Part shown: in pieces, positions 17,901 to 25,472 of the stretch | Layout of the letters: the number at the start of each line of letters is the position of its first letter | How positions within the stretch are numbered: position 1 is the stretch's first letter | NCBI RefSeq assembly: GCF_006442965.1 | Contig: NZ_VFWX01000003.1 | Span: forward strand, 285,632-349,631 | Direction of reading: 5' to 3' | Length of the DNA: 64,000 bases | Source: Mesorhizobium sp. CU3 | Lineage (GTDB): Bacteria; Pseudomonadota; Alphaproteobacteria; Rhizobiales; Rhizobiaceae | The notes under the pieces: generated by a model | The model's input: the letters and a program-made list of their open reading frames with translations, nothing else | Database searches by the model: none | Told to the model about the DNA's origin: nothing | Translations under genes and position numbers: made by a program

Positions 17901-18620
17901 CCCGCGATGGGCCTCGCCGGCCAGAATCACTGTTTCGAGCTGGGCGTCGGAGAGCGAAGTCAGGATATTGCGTGGCAGGGTCGGACGGTAAGTGGGCTTG
18001 GGCGGTGCGACCGACGCCATCGCCGCGGACTGAACCAACCTGGTCGGGTGCGCCTGTGAGCCGGGAATACGGATCGTCTGCAGTCCATATTGTTCATAGA
18101 TCGCGTCGGTCAGCCGTGCTCCTTCGTCCGGCGTCCAGTCGGCCGTCTCATACGACAGTTCAACGCCGACCGGCTCGGACAGCCGGTGACCTGGGCCCGC
18201 GACAGGGCGGGCGAGATAACCGCGGACAGTGCGGGGCGCGACAATCGCGGGAACCACGCGGACCGCCTCGGCGACCGGCCGCCGGGCCGGCACGTGTTCC
18301 TCGACCCATTGGAGCAGCGTAGCGACATCGGGCGCAAAGCCGGGCGAGGCCGGAATGAAAGAATTATCGCCAGCCGACGTCTTGTCGATGACGGTCAGCC
18401 GGGTCTCGATCGTCGTGCCATGCCTGGCGTAGACGGCGCCATTGATAGTGGCGGTGAAAACGACGCGGGCATGCTCCTGGAGTCGTGCAAACGCATCGCG
18501 CCAGGCCGGCATGTCCGGCCCGAGACTCGCACCGGTGATGGTGACCAGCCGGCCCCCGTCGACAAGCCGGGCGAGTGCCGACATGGCGATAGGCAGCATC
18601 CGCAACGCGGCCATGCACAT
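14976..18620 (-). CDS. Strawberry-notch-like SF2 helicase, main part (5' end shifted out of frame)
   Basis: A 1214-codon frame containing the helicase portion of the large methylase/helicase protein found on rhizobial plasmids and ICEs. Motifs: Walker A region FFIGDGTGVGKGRQSASI, DEAH box LIFDEAHAMQN, the strand YVSATGATTVANLAY, and motif VI-like IQGLGRTHRTNQ. The C-terminal half is the strawberry-notch-specific domain. The conserved reading here begins near 18585 (SALARLVDGGRLVTITGA). Upstream codons in this frame (MCMAALRMLP) are out of register with the methylase frame, showing a one-base (+1) shift at about 18575-18590. The intact protein would be about 1436 residues (19287-14976). This is a mutation, a sequencing error, or less likely programmed frameshifting. 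Confidence 0.88.
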   Translation of the reverse strand: MCMAALRMLPIAMSALARLVDGGRLVTITGASLGPDMPAWRDAFARLQEHARVVFTATINGAVYARHGTTIETRLTVIDKTSAGDNSFIPASPGFAPDVATLLQWVEEHVPARRPVAEAVRVVPAIVAPRTVRGYLARPVAGPGHRLSEPVGVELSYETADWTPDEGARLTDAIYEQYGLQTIRIPGSQAHPTRLVQSAAMASVAPPKPTYRPTLPRNILTSLSDAQLETVILAGEAHRGFLAGSWSVDPTLDLVKAAPDDAPAAVRFRRGFFIGDGTGVGKGRQSASIVLDNWLQGRRKAVWISKSDKLLEDAQRDWAALGMERLLVTPLSRFPQGRTITLPEGILFTTYATLRSDDRGEKVSRVRQIVEWLGSDFDGVLIFDEAHAMQNAGGGKGERGDVAPSQQGRAGLRLQHALPGARVVYVSATGATTVANLAYAQRLGLWGGEDFPFSTRAEFVEAIEAGGVAAMEVLARDLRALGLYTARSLSFDGVEYELVEHELTPEQRRIYDAYAGAFTVIHNHLDAAMQAANITGDSGTLNRQAKSAARSAFESAKQRFFGHLLTSMKTPTLIRSIEQDLQSGHSAVIQIVSTGEALMERRLAEVPAQEWNDVRVDITPREYVLDYLEHSFPVQLYEPFTDSEGNLSSRPVFRDGQPVESREAVARRTALIEKLASLPPVPGALDQIVQRFGTDMVAEVTGRSRRIVRKGDRLMVEGRAASANLAETQAFMDDVKRILVFSDAGGTGRSYHAELSARNTRLRVHYLLEPGWKADTAIQGLGRTHRTNQAQPPLFRPIATNVKAEKRFLSTIARRLDTLGAITRGQRQTGGQGLFRPEDNLESHYAHDALRQLYLLIVRGKVEDCSLELFEQTTGLTLTDENGIKDELPPITTFLNRLLALTVELQDILFTAFEQLLTAKVEGAIAAGVYDLGLETLRAESFVVTDRRAIYTHPGTGAETQLLTIKQRQRNRPMPVEDAVAQLVDQRAILLVNERSGRAAIQVPAPSFMLDDGEIERRVRLIRPMEQHHASLRMMEDSHWQQAERETFTTAWSAEVAGVTAFSDSTIHIVAGLLLPIWKRLPNESSRVYRLQTDEGERIIGRRVSATWAAGALATGVSTLTTQDAFNALVDGRTMLDLTEGLHLRRVRVMGANRIELSGFTDTMRERLTAYGLFHEIISWRLRMFVPTDASGPTVLAKVIERHPIERISEREPS

Positions 18621-19287
18621 TGGCGAGGACCGAGAAGGGCGGGTTCATCAGCACGACGGTGGGCAGGCTGGCGGGATCGAGATGATCGTCGATCTGGGCC
18701 GCGTCGAACCGCGTGACCGTAAGGGCCGGAAAGAGATTGGACAGCACCCCGGCCCGCATCTCCGCAAGCTCGTTCAAGACAAGCGAACCGCCTGCGATTT
18801 CGGCGAGGATGGCAAGCAGCCCGGTACCGGCGGAGGGTTCGAGCACTCGGTCGGACGCCGTTATGGCGGCCGCCGAGACGGCTGCCAGACCCAGCGGGAT
18901 AGGCGTCGAGAATTGCTGCAGCGCCTGAGTTTCCTCGGAGCGGCGGGTATGTGTGGGCAGAAGGTTCGCAATCCGGCTGAAAAACGGCAACGCGGACGCC
19001 ATGGAACCGGTTTTGCGCAGAAGCGACCTGCCGTATTTGCGCAGGAACAGGACGGTCGCAGCCTCGCAGGCGTCATAGGCCGTCTTCCAGTCCCAGGCGC
19101 CGGTCGTGTCGGACGCCCCGAATGCGGCTTCCATTGCAGCCCGCAGGACGGCGGCATCGACGGGCCGGCCGCATTCGAGGTGGGGAAGCAGACGCAGGGC
19201 CGCCGCGTAGACTGATGCGGCTCGATCGACGGGCGCAGCGTCGGGAGGGACCGGGTTGCTGGCTGATGTCGGAGACAGGAAGTTCAT
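18364..19287 (-). CDS. N-terminal methyltransferase part of the strawberry-notch protein (frameshifted)
   Basis: This frame begins MNFLSPTSASNPVPPDAAP (ATG at 19287, AGAGG upstream). It contains a class I SAM-dependent methyltransferase fold: SAM-binding RVLEPSAGTGLLAILAEIAG and catalytic LMNPPFSVL (N-P-P-F). After NVHGRVADAAYRH near 18590 the sequence turns into arginine-rich nonsense to the stop at 18364, while the expected continuation lies in the 14976-18620 frame. As read, a roughly 234-residue methylase with a 73-residue junk tail would be made. It starts about 100 bases after the parB terminator and has its own leader. Confidence 0.8.
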   Translation of the reverse strand: MNFLSPTSASNPVPPDAAPVDRAASVYAAALRLLPHLECGRPVDAAVLRAAMEAAFGASDTTGAWDWKTAYDACEAATVLFLRKYGRSLLRKTGSMASALPFFSRIANLLPTHTRRSEETQALQQFSTPIPLGLAAVSAAAITASDRVLEPSAGTGLLAILAEIAGGSLVLNELAEMRAGVLSNLFPALTVTRFDAAQIDDHLDPASLPTVVLMNPPFSVLANVHGRVADAAYRHVGTRPACRRGPAGHHHRCESRAGHAGLARCVCTTPGACPRRFHRHYQWRRLRQAWHDDRDPADRHRQDVGWR

Positions 19288-19392
19288 CGGAGATCCTCTG
19301 GAGAGCGGAACCGGGAAAGCCCATCGGCGCTCTCTCTGACCGCACGGGCTCAACCCGACCCGTCCGGACACTCGCTCTCACCCAAGTAAAAA

Positions 19393-19420
19393 CGCCCGGC
19401 CCTCTTGGGAGAGCCGGGCG
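19393..19420 (-). terminator. Strong Rho-independent terminator after parB
   Basis: On the minus strand CGCCCGGC and GCCGGGCG pair around an inner CTC/GAG stem and are followed by TTTTTAC (19392-19386). It lies about 20 bases beyond the ParB-like stop, separating this gene from the strawberry-notch gene, which must have its own promoter in 19288-19385. Confidence 0.85.
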
Positions 19421-19441
19421 GCGGTGCTGAAGGAGAACGGC

Positions 19442-21565
19442 CTATTCGGCGGCGTCCAGCTGTTTTTCTTGCTGGTCGACCAATGCGACGTCGCCGCCAC
19501 CTGCCAGGAACTCGGGCAGAACCTCCTCTTCGTCGCCAGCTTTGGTGTCGACCGCTTCGACATCAATGTCGACAAGCCGCAGAGGCTCGGGCAACCAGCC
19601 ACTATCTGCGAGCAGGCGTTCGGCCTCCTTCGCCATGTCGCCCTTCTTGAGATGATCGATGAGCTGGGAGGCGGCCTCGCCCGCACCCTCGCGAACGGCT
19701 TCGAGGATACGCGCCTTGGTGACACGCCCGAGATAGTTGCGGACGGTGGGTCGCCATCCGGCGTCAATCATGTCGAGCCCAACTGCCCGGGCAAGGTGAT
19801 CGGCATCCGTAAGGCGCTGCTGGACGCCGTGCGTTGAGATGGCGCCGTTACCATAGCGATCGGCCCTTTCGTAAAGGGCGTTCACGCCGAAGGATGCGCA
19901 ATGGGCGAAGAGCTCCGCCTGCTCGATACCCGTCAGTGCGGAAAGTGCGTCCCATAGGCCGACGACATCACTTGGAAGACGCTTTTCCCAGGCCTCGTGG
20001 CGGGCCTTGATCGAGCGTGCATATGTCGTGTCCCGAAGCCCTTCGGACTGGACCGGAAAGACCGTGCCGCGGACAAAGACTTCCATCGCCACGCCTTGCG
20101 CGCTGTAGCGAGAGAAGGCGTCACGAACGAATTTGTGAAGCACAGCCAGAAAGGCAGTTGCCGGATCGTTCGCGAGCTTGTCGCGCAAAGCCAGTGTGCG
20201 ATCCGCGGTCAACTCCATGATCAGGCGATCCGGCAATGGCTTGTTGCCATCCTCCTCTTCCTCCTCGGGGTCCGCCGGCTGGCCACCGATGGTGATGACG
20301 GCCCGCTGAACCGAAGCCGCCGCGTCGACATCGGACCCGTCGACGCCGGGATGGTTGCCACCCTCGGGCGTCATGGGCGCTTCGTCCTCCGGCTTGACGT
20401 AGCCGCGTTCGACGAGAAGCGTTCCGTCTGTATCGATGCTGACGAAGACGCCCGCTCGCGCGATTTCGGCGGGATCGAAGCGAACGGGACGCGCCTCAAG
20501 CGACTTGATCGCGGTTTCGATCTCGCCAAACCGCTGATCGACCTCATCGGGCAACTCGTCCGCCTCCTCGTACTGCGCCTGAAGCTTGTCGAACTCTTCG
20601 CGCAGCGCATCGAGCGTTACCTGCTCGTCGCTGGTGAGGTCTATCTTCGTGCCCTCAAGCTCGCGCAGGCCGTTTGTCGCGCCATAAGGGAAGCTCACCG
20701 CGACTTCGATCCACTTCCAGCCTTCGTTGGCAATTTCGTCAGCGATCGTCTGCAGCTTCTCGGTGACCAGCCGTTCAAGCAGCGCAACGTCCTGCAGCCA
20801 CCCGCCATCATCCGATTGGAACAGATCGCGCAGCACTTCACCGCCTGCCGCCTCATAGCGCTCCAGATCGACGAACACGGCCCGCTTGTCGGAGGCGCGC
20901 ACCGTGTTCTCGGTCAGCATGCGGCGGATCTGGTATGGCTCTTTCGACCAGTTGTTCTTGATCGCCTCCCATACCTGTTCCTGCCGGGTGTGATCGTTGC
21001 TGACTGAGAATGCCTCCAGTTGGGCGATCGTCATGCCGTCATCGGCGTAAATCTCAAGAAGCGCAGGCGAAACCGCGGTGAGCTTGAGGCGCTGTTTCAC
21101 TGCGCTGGTCGAGATGAAGAACGCGGCTGCGATCTCCTCCTCGGACATGCCTTCGTCGAGCATTTCCTTGAACGCGCGATATTGGTCGAGAGGATGAAGC
21201 GGAGCGTGTTCGATGTTCTCGGCGAGGGAAATTTCCTGCGCGAGGATCGGTCCCAAGGGGTTGCCGACGACACAGGGAACGGACGCGGTCTTGGCGAGAC
21301 GTTTCTGGTTCACAAGCATCTCGAGCGCGCGATAGCGGCGTCCTCCGGCGGGGACCTCGAACATGCCGGTCTCGCCGCCATCGGCATCCAACACGGGACG
21401 AACATGGATGCTCTGGATGAGACCGCGCCGGGCGATAGAGGCAGCCAGGTCTTCGATCGACACGCCGGCTTTGATCCGTCTGACATTGGTTTGCGCAAGC
21501 ACCAGCTTGTTGAAAGGAATGTCGCGCGACGGCGACAGGGTGATCTTCTGAACGGCGTTGGCCAT
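19442..21565 (-). CDS. ParB/RepB/Spo0J-type DNA-binding protein
   Basis: A 707-residue ParB-like protein of the large plasmid/ICE type. The N-terminal ParB/sulfiredoxin-like CTPase domain covers about 10-115 (DIPFNKLVLAQTNVRRI, GLIQSIHVRPV, VPAGGRRYRALEML, EISLAENIEHAPLHPLDQYRAF). A helix-turn-helix follows (MSEEEIAAAFFISTSAVKQRLKL, about 130-150). The remaining 550 residues are acidic and helical, far longer than chromosomal ParB. No parA partner is present, so a role in nicking, regulation or element maintenance is as likely as partition. The start at 21565 has GGAGA upstream and a structured leader shared with ardC. A strong terminator follows. Confidence 0.9.
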   Translation of the reverse strand: MANAVQKITLSPSRDIPFNKLVLAQTNVRRIKAGVSIEDLAASIARRGLIQSIHVRPVLDADGGETGMFEVPAGGRRYRALEMLVNQKRLAKTASVPCVVGNPLGPILAQEISLAENIEHAPLHPLDQYRAFKEMLDEGMSEEEIAAAFFISTSAVKQRLKLTAVSPALLEIYADDGMTIAQLEAFSVSNDHTRQEQVWEAIKNNWSKEPYQIRRMLTENTVRASDKRAVFVDLERYEAAGGEVLRDLFQSDDGGWLQDVALLERLVTEKLQTIADEIANEGWKWIEVAVSFPYGATNGLRELEGTKIDLTSDEQVTLDALREEFDKLQAQYEEADELPDEVDQRFGEIETAIKSLEARPVRFDPAEIARAGVFVSIDTDGTLLVERGYVKPEDEAPMTPEGGNHPGVDGSDVDAAASVQRAVITIGGQPADPEEEEEDGNKPLPDRLIMELTADRTLALRDKLANDPATAFLAVLHKFVRDAFSRYSAQGVAMEVFVRGTVFPVQSEGLRDTTYARSIKARHEAWEKRLPSDVVGLWDALSALTGIEQAELFAHCASFGVNALYERADRYGNGAISTHGVQQRLTDADHLARAVGLDMIDAGWRPTVRNYLGRVTKARILEAVREGAGEAASQLIDHLKKGDMAKEAERLLADSGWLPEPLRLVDIDVEAVDTKAGDEEEVLPEFLAGGGDVALVDQQEKQLDAAE

Positions 21566-21576
21566 CTGGGTTTCTC

Positions 21577-21622
21577 CGCGACGGGCGCCGAGAGCCTCTC
21601 TCTCGGCCTTGAACCCGTCACG
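21577..21622 (-). ncRNA. Structured RNA leader of the parB-like gene (copy 1)
   Basis: Minus-strand two-stem structure ending 11 bases before the parB ATG. Outer stem 21577-21585 with 21614-21622 (9 pairs, one G-U). Inner stem 21587-21594 with 21600-21607 (8 pairs) closes a five-base loop AGAGG. The outer stem runs directly into the ribosome binding site (GCGGAGAAA). The same layout, loop and spacing occur before ardC (22868-22913) with paired base changes. I cannot match it to a named RNA family from memory. Confidence 0.65.
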
Positions 21623-21894
21623 AACCCCCTCCAACCCCTCTCCCTCTCCTGCCAGCACGATCCGCAACGCCGTTGATCGCCAACCGAGCCGGCATCGCGC
21701 GCAACCTGGAAAAGCCCGCGGCCGTGAGGCTGTCTCAACATGAATCGATAAAAGGCGATCGCGGAAGAGCGGCTGGCGCTTGACGCCTCACCCATCGGCA
21801 GGGCGCCATGCGCAAATTCTAATGCGCCCTGCGAATTCAAGGCAGCCGGTCCGTGTTCGACGGGCGGCGCTTGTGCTGTTCCGGCCAACGAAGG

Positions 21895-22857
21895 TTATGC
21901 AGCCCTTCTATCGTTGCCCGCGCTCAACTCGATGGATGCTTCGACCTCATCCGGCAGGTGGCCAAGAAGCCAATCCGCCGCCCTGCTGGCCTGGCTGGCG
22001 GCACGAACGATGGCACGATTGTCCTCGCGCAGAACCTCCAGCCATGAGCCGATGTAGTCCGCATGCCGAACCGTGGGCACGATGCCCATGGCCGCGCAGC
22101 AGAAGGCCGCGTTGATCTCTGCCACAAGTTCTTCGAACGCATACTTTCTGGAGCCGGTAGAGCCCGAGAATTTGCGATCCAGGCGTGAACTGTGACCGGT
22201 GGCATGCCCGAGCTCATGCAAGGCTGTCCGGTGCCAATTGATCGGCTCGAAGTAAGCTTGAGGACGAGGCACCTGTATATAATCGTGGGCAGGCACATAG
22301 AACGCCTTGTCGCCGCCAATACGGAAATCGATACCGGTGGCCTTGATCAGCGCCTCGACCCGCGGTTCGATCGGGCTTGCCACCGCCAGCGGAGCCGGAG
22401 CTGCGACTTCGTCGGGTAGCCCTTCACATTGCTCGATGTTGAAAACGGTGAAGCGCTTGAGAAATGGGATGGCTTGAGCGTCCTCGCCCGTCTCGCGAGC
22501 GCGCTTCTTCTCGTGACCCGGAACAAAACGATCGGCATAGACGACCGTTGTTCCATGCTCGCCTCTGCGGACATTCCCGCCGAGCGCGAAAGCCTGTCGA
22601 TAGGTTATCCAACTCTGTGCTGAGAACCCGTTTTCGACCACGGCACCCCAGAGGATGAGCACGTTGATTCCGCTGTATGCGCGGCGCGTGCTGGCATTTT
22701 TTGGCAGGGAAAGCGACGCTTTTGCCGCTGAAGTCCCCCATGGCTGGACCCATGGAAAACGACCCGCCTCCAGCTCGGCAATCATCTTGCCGGTGATCTC
22801 GTCGTAGAGGTTCGACCGGTCGGCGGCGGCATGGGTTCGATTGGTCCGGACAGACAT
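21895..22857 (-). CDS. ArdC-like antirestriction protein (DUF1738 + zinc metallopeptidase fold)
   Basis: A 320-residue protein. The N-terminal ArdC/DUF1738 domain (SNLYDEITGKMIAELEAG, FPWVQPWG, NASTRRAYSGINVL) binds single-stranded DNA in family members. The C-terminal polyvalent metallopeptidase-like domain has the zinc motif H-E-x-x-H in TALHELGHATGHSSRL plus a downstream conserved E in FEELVAEINAAF. These proteins travel on conjugative elements and protect incoming DNA or assist replication. The start at 22857 (MSVRTNRTH) has GGAGAA upstream; the frame extends to 22995 only through the RNA leader. Confidence 0.9.
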   Translation of the reverse strand: MSVRTNRTHAAADRSNLYDEITGKMIAELEAGRFPWVQPWGTSAAKASLSLPKNASTRRAYSGINVLILWGAVVENGFSAQSWITYRQAFALGGNVRRGEHGTTVVYADRFVPGHEKKRARETGEDAQAIPFLKRFTVFNIEQCEGLPDEVAAPAPLAVASPIEPRVEALIKATGIDFRIGGDKAFYVPAHDYIQVPRPQAYFEPINWHRTALHELGHATGHSSRLDRKFSGSTGSRKYAFEELVAEINAAFCCAAMGIVPTVRHADYIGSWLEVLREDNRAIVRAASQASRAADWLLGHLPDEVEASIELSAGNDRRAA

Positions 22858-22867
22858 CGCGGTTCTC

Positions 22868-22913
22868 CGCGACGGGCGCCGAAGGCCTCTCCTTCCGCTT
22901 TCAACCCGTCGCG
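22868..22913 (-). ncRNA. Structured RNA leader of the ardC-like gene (copy 2)
   Basis: Same architecture as the parB leader: outer stem 22868-22876 with 22905-22913 (9 perfect pairs), inner stem 22878-22885 with 22891-22898 (7 pairs and one mismatch), identical five-base loop, and the same one-base and six-base spacers. It ends 10 bases before the ATG. Compared with parB, two inner-stem pairs are changed on both sides so that pairing is kept. Confidence 0.65.
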
Positions 22914-22940
22914 AAAAAAGCCGCCTCCCTCTGACTCTTC

Positions 22941-22966
22941 GTCGGGAGAGCCCCCGCTCTCCCGAC
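22941..22966 (-). other. Perfect 11-bp hairpin upstream of the ardC leader
   Basis: GTCGGGAGAGC pairs with GCTCTCCCGAC around a four-base loop, about 27 bases before the two-stem leader. On the minus strand it is followed by a purine-rich stretch and then GGCTTTTTTC at 22923-22914. It could be part of the leader or an attenuator. The rest of 22967-23699 holds no gene I can support. Confidence 0.5.
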
Positions 22967-23723
22967 CAAATGAGAAAACGGCGTACAAGGCGCAAGCACC
23001 GAAATGTCCTTCAGCGGGAACAAGTCAGTTCGGTGCTGGAGCAGGTTCGTGGCCCTGAGACCGGTTCAACAGGGCGGCCGTAGGAGCATCAGCATAGCGC
23101 CGCCGTCAGGCGGGATGCGGGACCGACAGCCCCCGGCGAAGGGCGCCGTACAAACTTCAAGCCTGAGTGGAGCATGGATGCATTGGTGCTCACATCGACA
23201 GTCTGCTAGATCAGGCCGAGACGGCCGGGTGGGATAGGACCCGTGCCTCTTCGGCGGTGATGTATCTTGCCGCAAGGAGGCTAGACAGTTCCGGTCGTCA
23301 GAGCAGGTGAACGTCACTCGCAAGAGCACACGCTTCCAGCAGTCGGCCCCGAGGATAATTCTACGCAAGTTCAGCTCACATATATCGCTATATCTCACGC
23401 ACGCTTGGCGGAGGGGCCGCCGTACATCCGCCGGGCAAGTTCAGCCGTCGGGAGTGGGGCGCCCGCACTGTGCCGCCGCACAAGGATTCGGGCAACAATA
23501 AGCCGCGAGTGGGCAAGTTCCTAAGCCGAAGCCAAGATAGTCCTGTCGAACGAGCAAGGCTTGTCCGATCCTTCGTGACAAAGATCAATTAGAGATTGCT
23601 TGTATTTTGAACGGTCGGTGAACGAGACGTGCACCTTCTCTGCGCAACTTAGGCCCCACGACACTTGCGTTCAACACCTCCCCCCACTACGAACATTGTA
23701 TGTTGAAAACGGGAGTGCGGAAA

Positions 23724-24167
23724 TTGCCGGAAGAGACACACGAACACGCCAAGATAATCAGCCTAACCGCAGACATCGTCTCCGCTTACGTAGGCAACAA
23801 CCCCCTACCCCCAGCCGGGCTCCCGGACCTAATCGCCTCCATTCATTCTTCCCTTGCGGGCATCAGAAAGCCGGCCGAGCCCGAAACGCCGAAGTTGGAA
23901 CCCGCGGTCAACCCCAGGCGGTCGGTGTTCCCCGACTACATTATTTGTCTCGAGGATGGGAAGAAGTTCAAATCGCTGCGGCGACATTTGGATGTGCACT
24001 ATGGCCTGACGCCTGAAGAGTACCGTGGGAAGTGGGGCTTGGCACGCGACTATCCAATGGTTGCGCCAAACTATGCCGCGACGCGGTCGCAATTGGCGAA
24101 GGCGAGCGGGCTTGGGCGGAAGGCGGCAGGAAAGCCGGTAAGGAAGCCGGCTGGGAGACGCAGCTAA
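23724..24167 (+). CDS. Ros/MucR-family zinc-finger transcriptional regulator
   Basis: About 147 residues. The N-terminal helical region (EETHEHAKIISLTADIVSAY VGNN, with NPLPPAGLPDLIASIH) is typical of MucR oligomerisation. The Ros-type zinc finger follows: the C, D, H, H ligands are in ICLEDGKKFKSLRRHLDVHYG, then LTPEEYRGKWGLARDYPMVAPNYAATRSQLAK. A basic tail ends the protein. MucR proteins control exopolysaccharide, motility and symbiosis or virulence genes by binding AT-rich sites. I prefer the TTG at 23724 (gives MPEETHEHAK, GGGAG eight bases upstream); ATG at 23700 is an in-frame alternative without a ribosome binding site. Bases 24168-24843 hold no supported gene. Confidence 0.9.
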   Translation: MPEETHEHAKIISLTADIVSAYVGNNPLPPAGLPDLIASIHSSLAGIRKPAEPETPKLEPAVNPRRSVFPDYIICLEDGKKFKSLRRHLDVHYGLTPEEYRGKWGLARDYPMVAPNYAATRSQLAKASGLGRKAAGKPVRKPAGRRS

Positions 24168-24888
24168 TTCCAAGCCCGCCGGAACGACGATCGCATGTGC
24201 AGGGTGCTTCGTTCGATCGGCGCCTCTGGTCTGGTGGCAGCCCAAGCATAACGGAAGCGTCGAGGTTGAGGCCTGCCTTGGAGATGATTAGCGGATTATT
24301 CCCCCGGTACTCACCAGGACGTACCCACGCAGAGCTTGCTGTTGCGTCTTATGCAGCTTCCAGGCTGCTTCGTCCGAGGTATATCACAGCTAGAGCCAGC
24401 GCCCGCCACCCTACTCTCGCCTGTGAGGCCTGGCTTTTGCTACCTTCCTCCTGGCTAGGTCGTCAGTAAATCGCGTATTCGTGCCCAGCGCAGCGCGGGG
24501 CGCGCTGATTGAGGGTACCAAATGGGCTAAGGCTTGCGGCCTTCCCGGGCTGACCTGTGTCCGGCTGCGATTCTCGTGCCCGTTCAAGCGCGGCCCTCAA
24601 GTGGTTCTCATCTTCGATGCCCGCACGGAAACGCTCAGTACTTGGCGAGCGACCTGCTCCCGTCGCTTGGCCAATGTCGGATGGCCCGCGCTCGCCTGTT
24701 TACTTCAAACGAGTCGGGCCGGTCCGCTTATCATGGTGACACAGGATTTTGCAGACCGGTCCGAGCTCCGAGGTTGCGGTCGGAGCGACCTATCAGAGCC
24801 AAAAAAGGCGGTGAATTTCAAGATCATTTGAAACCTCTTCGAGGTGACTGCGTTTCACGCGTCACGGGTTCGCGAAGAGGACGCCTTT

Positions 24889-25110
24889 TTGACCAAGCCA
24901 ATCAACACATGGCACGACACTTACACCCCGCCTGAATTGGCTGCGAAATTCGGGCTAACAATCGTTCAGGCCCGGGTCGTCATCAGTTCCAACGGCCCTT
25001 CGCGCCACGGGTGCGAGATGGGGGCAGCGGCGTTTCGAAATGCGTTGAAGATGCGGGCCGGGCGGAGCTCTCGCTCGCGGGGGGCCGCGCGTCTTCCCAA
25101 AAATCCGTGA
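24889..25110 (+). CDS. Small DUF3606-like protein
   Basis: About 73 residues if started at TTG 24889 (GAGG seven bases upstream); an in-frame ATG at 24844 adds 15 residues. The core TPPELAAKFGLTIVQARVVISSNG followed by PSRHGCEMGAAAF resembles the DUF3606 helix-turn-helix-like pattern (ELA-x-FG-T-x-x-QAR-x-x-I). Function unknown. Bases 25111-25472 contain nothing I can support. Confidence 0.45.
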   Translation: MTKPINTWHDTYTPPELAAKFGLTIVQARVVISSNGPSRHGCEMGAAAFRNALKMRAGRSSRSRGAARLPKNP

Positions 25111-25472
25111 GCATCGCGTGGCGGAACAGGATTACCAAGCTCGCTGTTTGGCCGCGACCCTGCGGATCCCTCACCCGGCAGTCGCTCTGCGTCGAGCCAG
25201 CCAAGCACCCGAAACAAGCTCGCGCAGAACCGGACAGGTTGCTCGAAGCCCTGCCCCGACCTGCCGGGCGACCAACTCCCTTCCGCTGACCGTGGCGGCT
25301 CGAATCCATGCCCAATCTTGTTCATCTTTCCTGGATCTCTCCCGGACCTGAACCATTCATATGCCAACGGTCGCCCGGGCCGCCATGAACAATGTCTGCG
25401 AAGCGCAGGCGCGGTAATTCCACGCGATGACCAGGAAGCATAGGCCGCTGTTGATCCGCGGCGCCGCAATGG

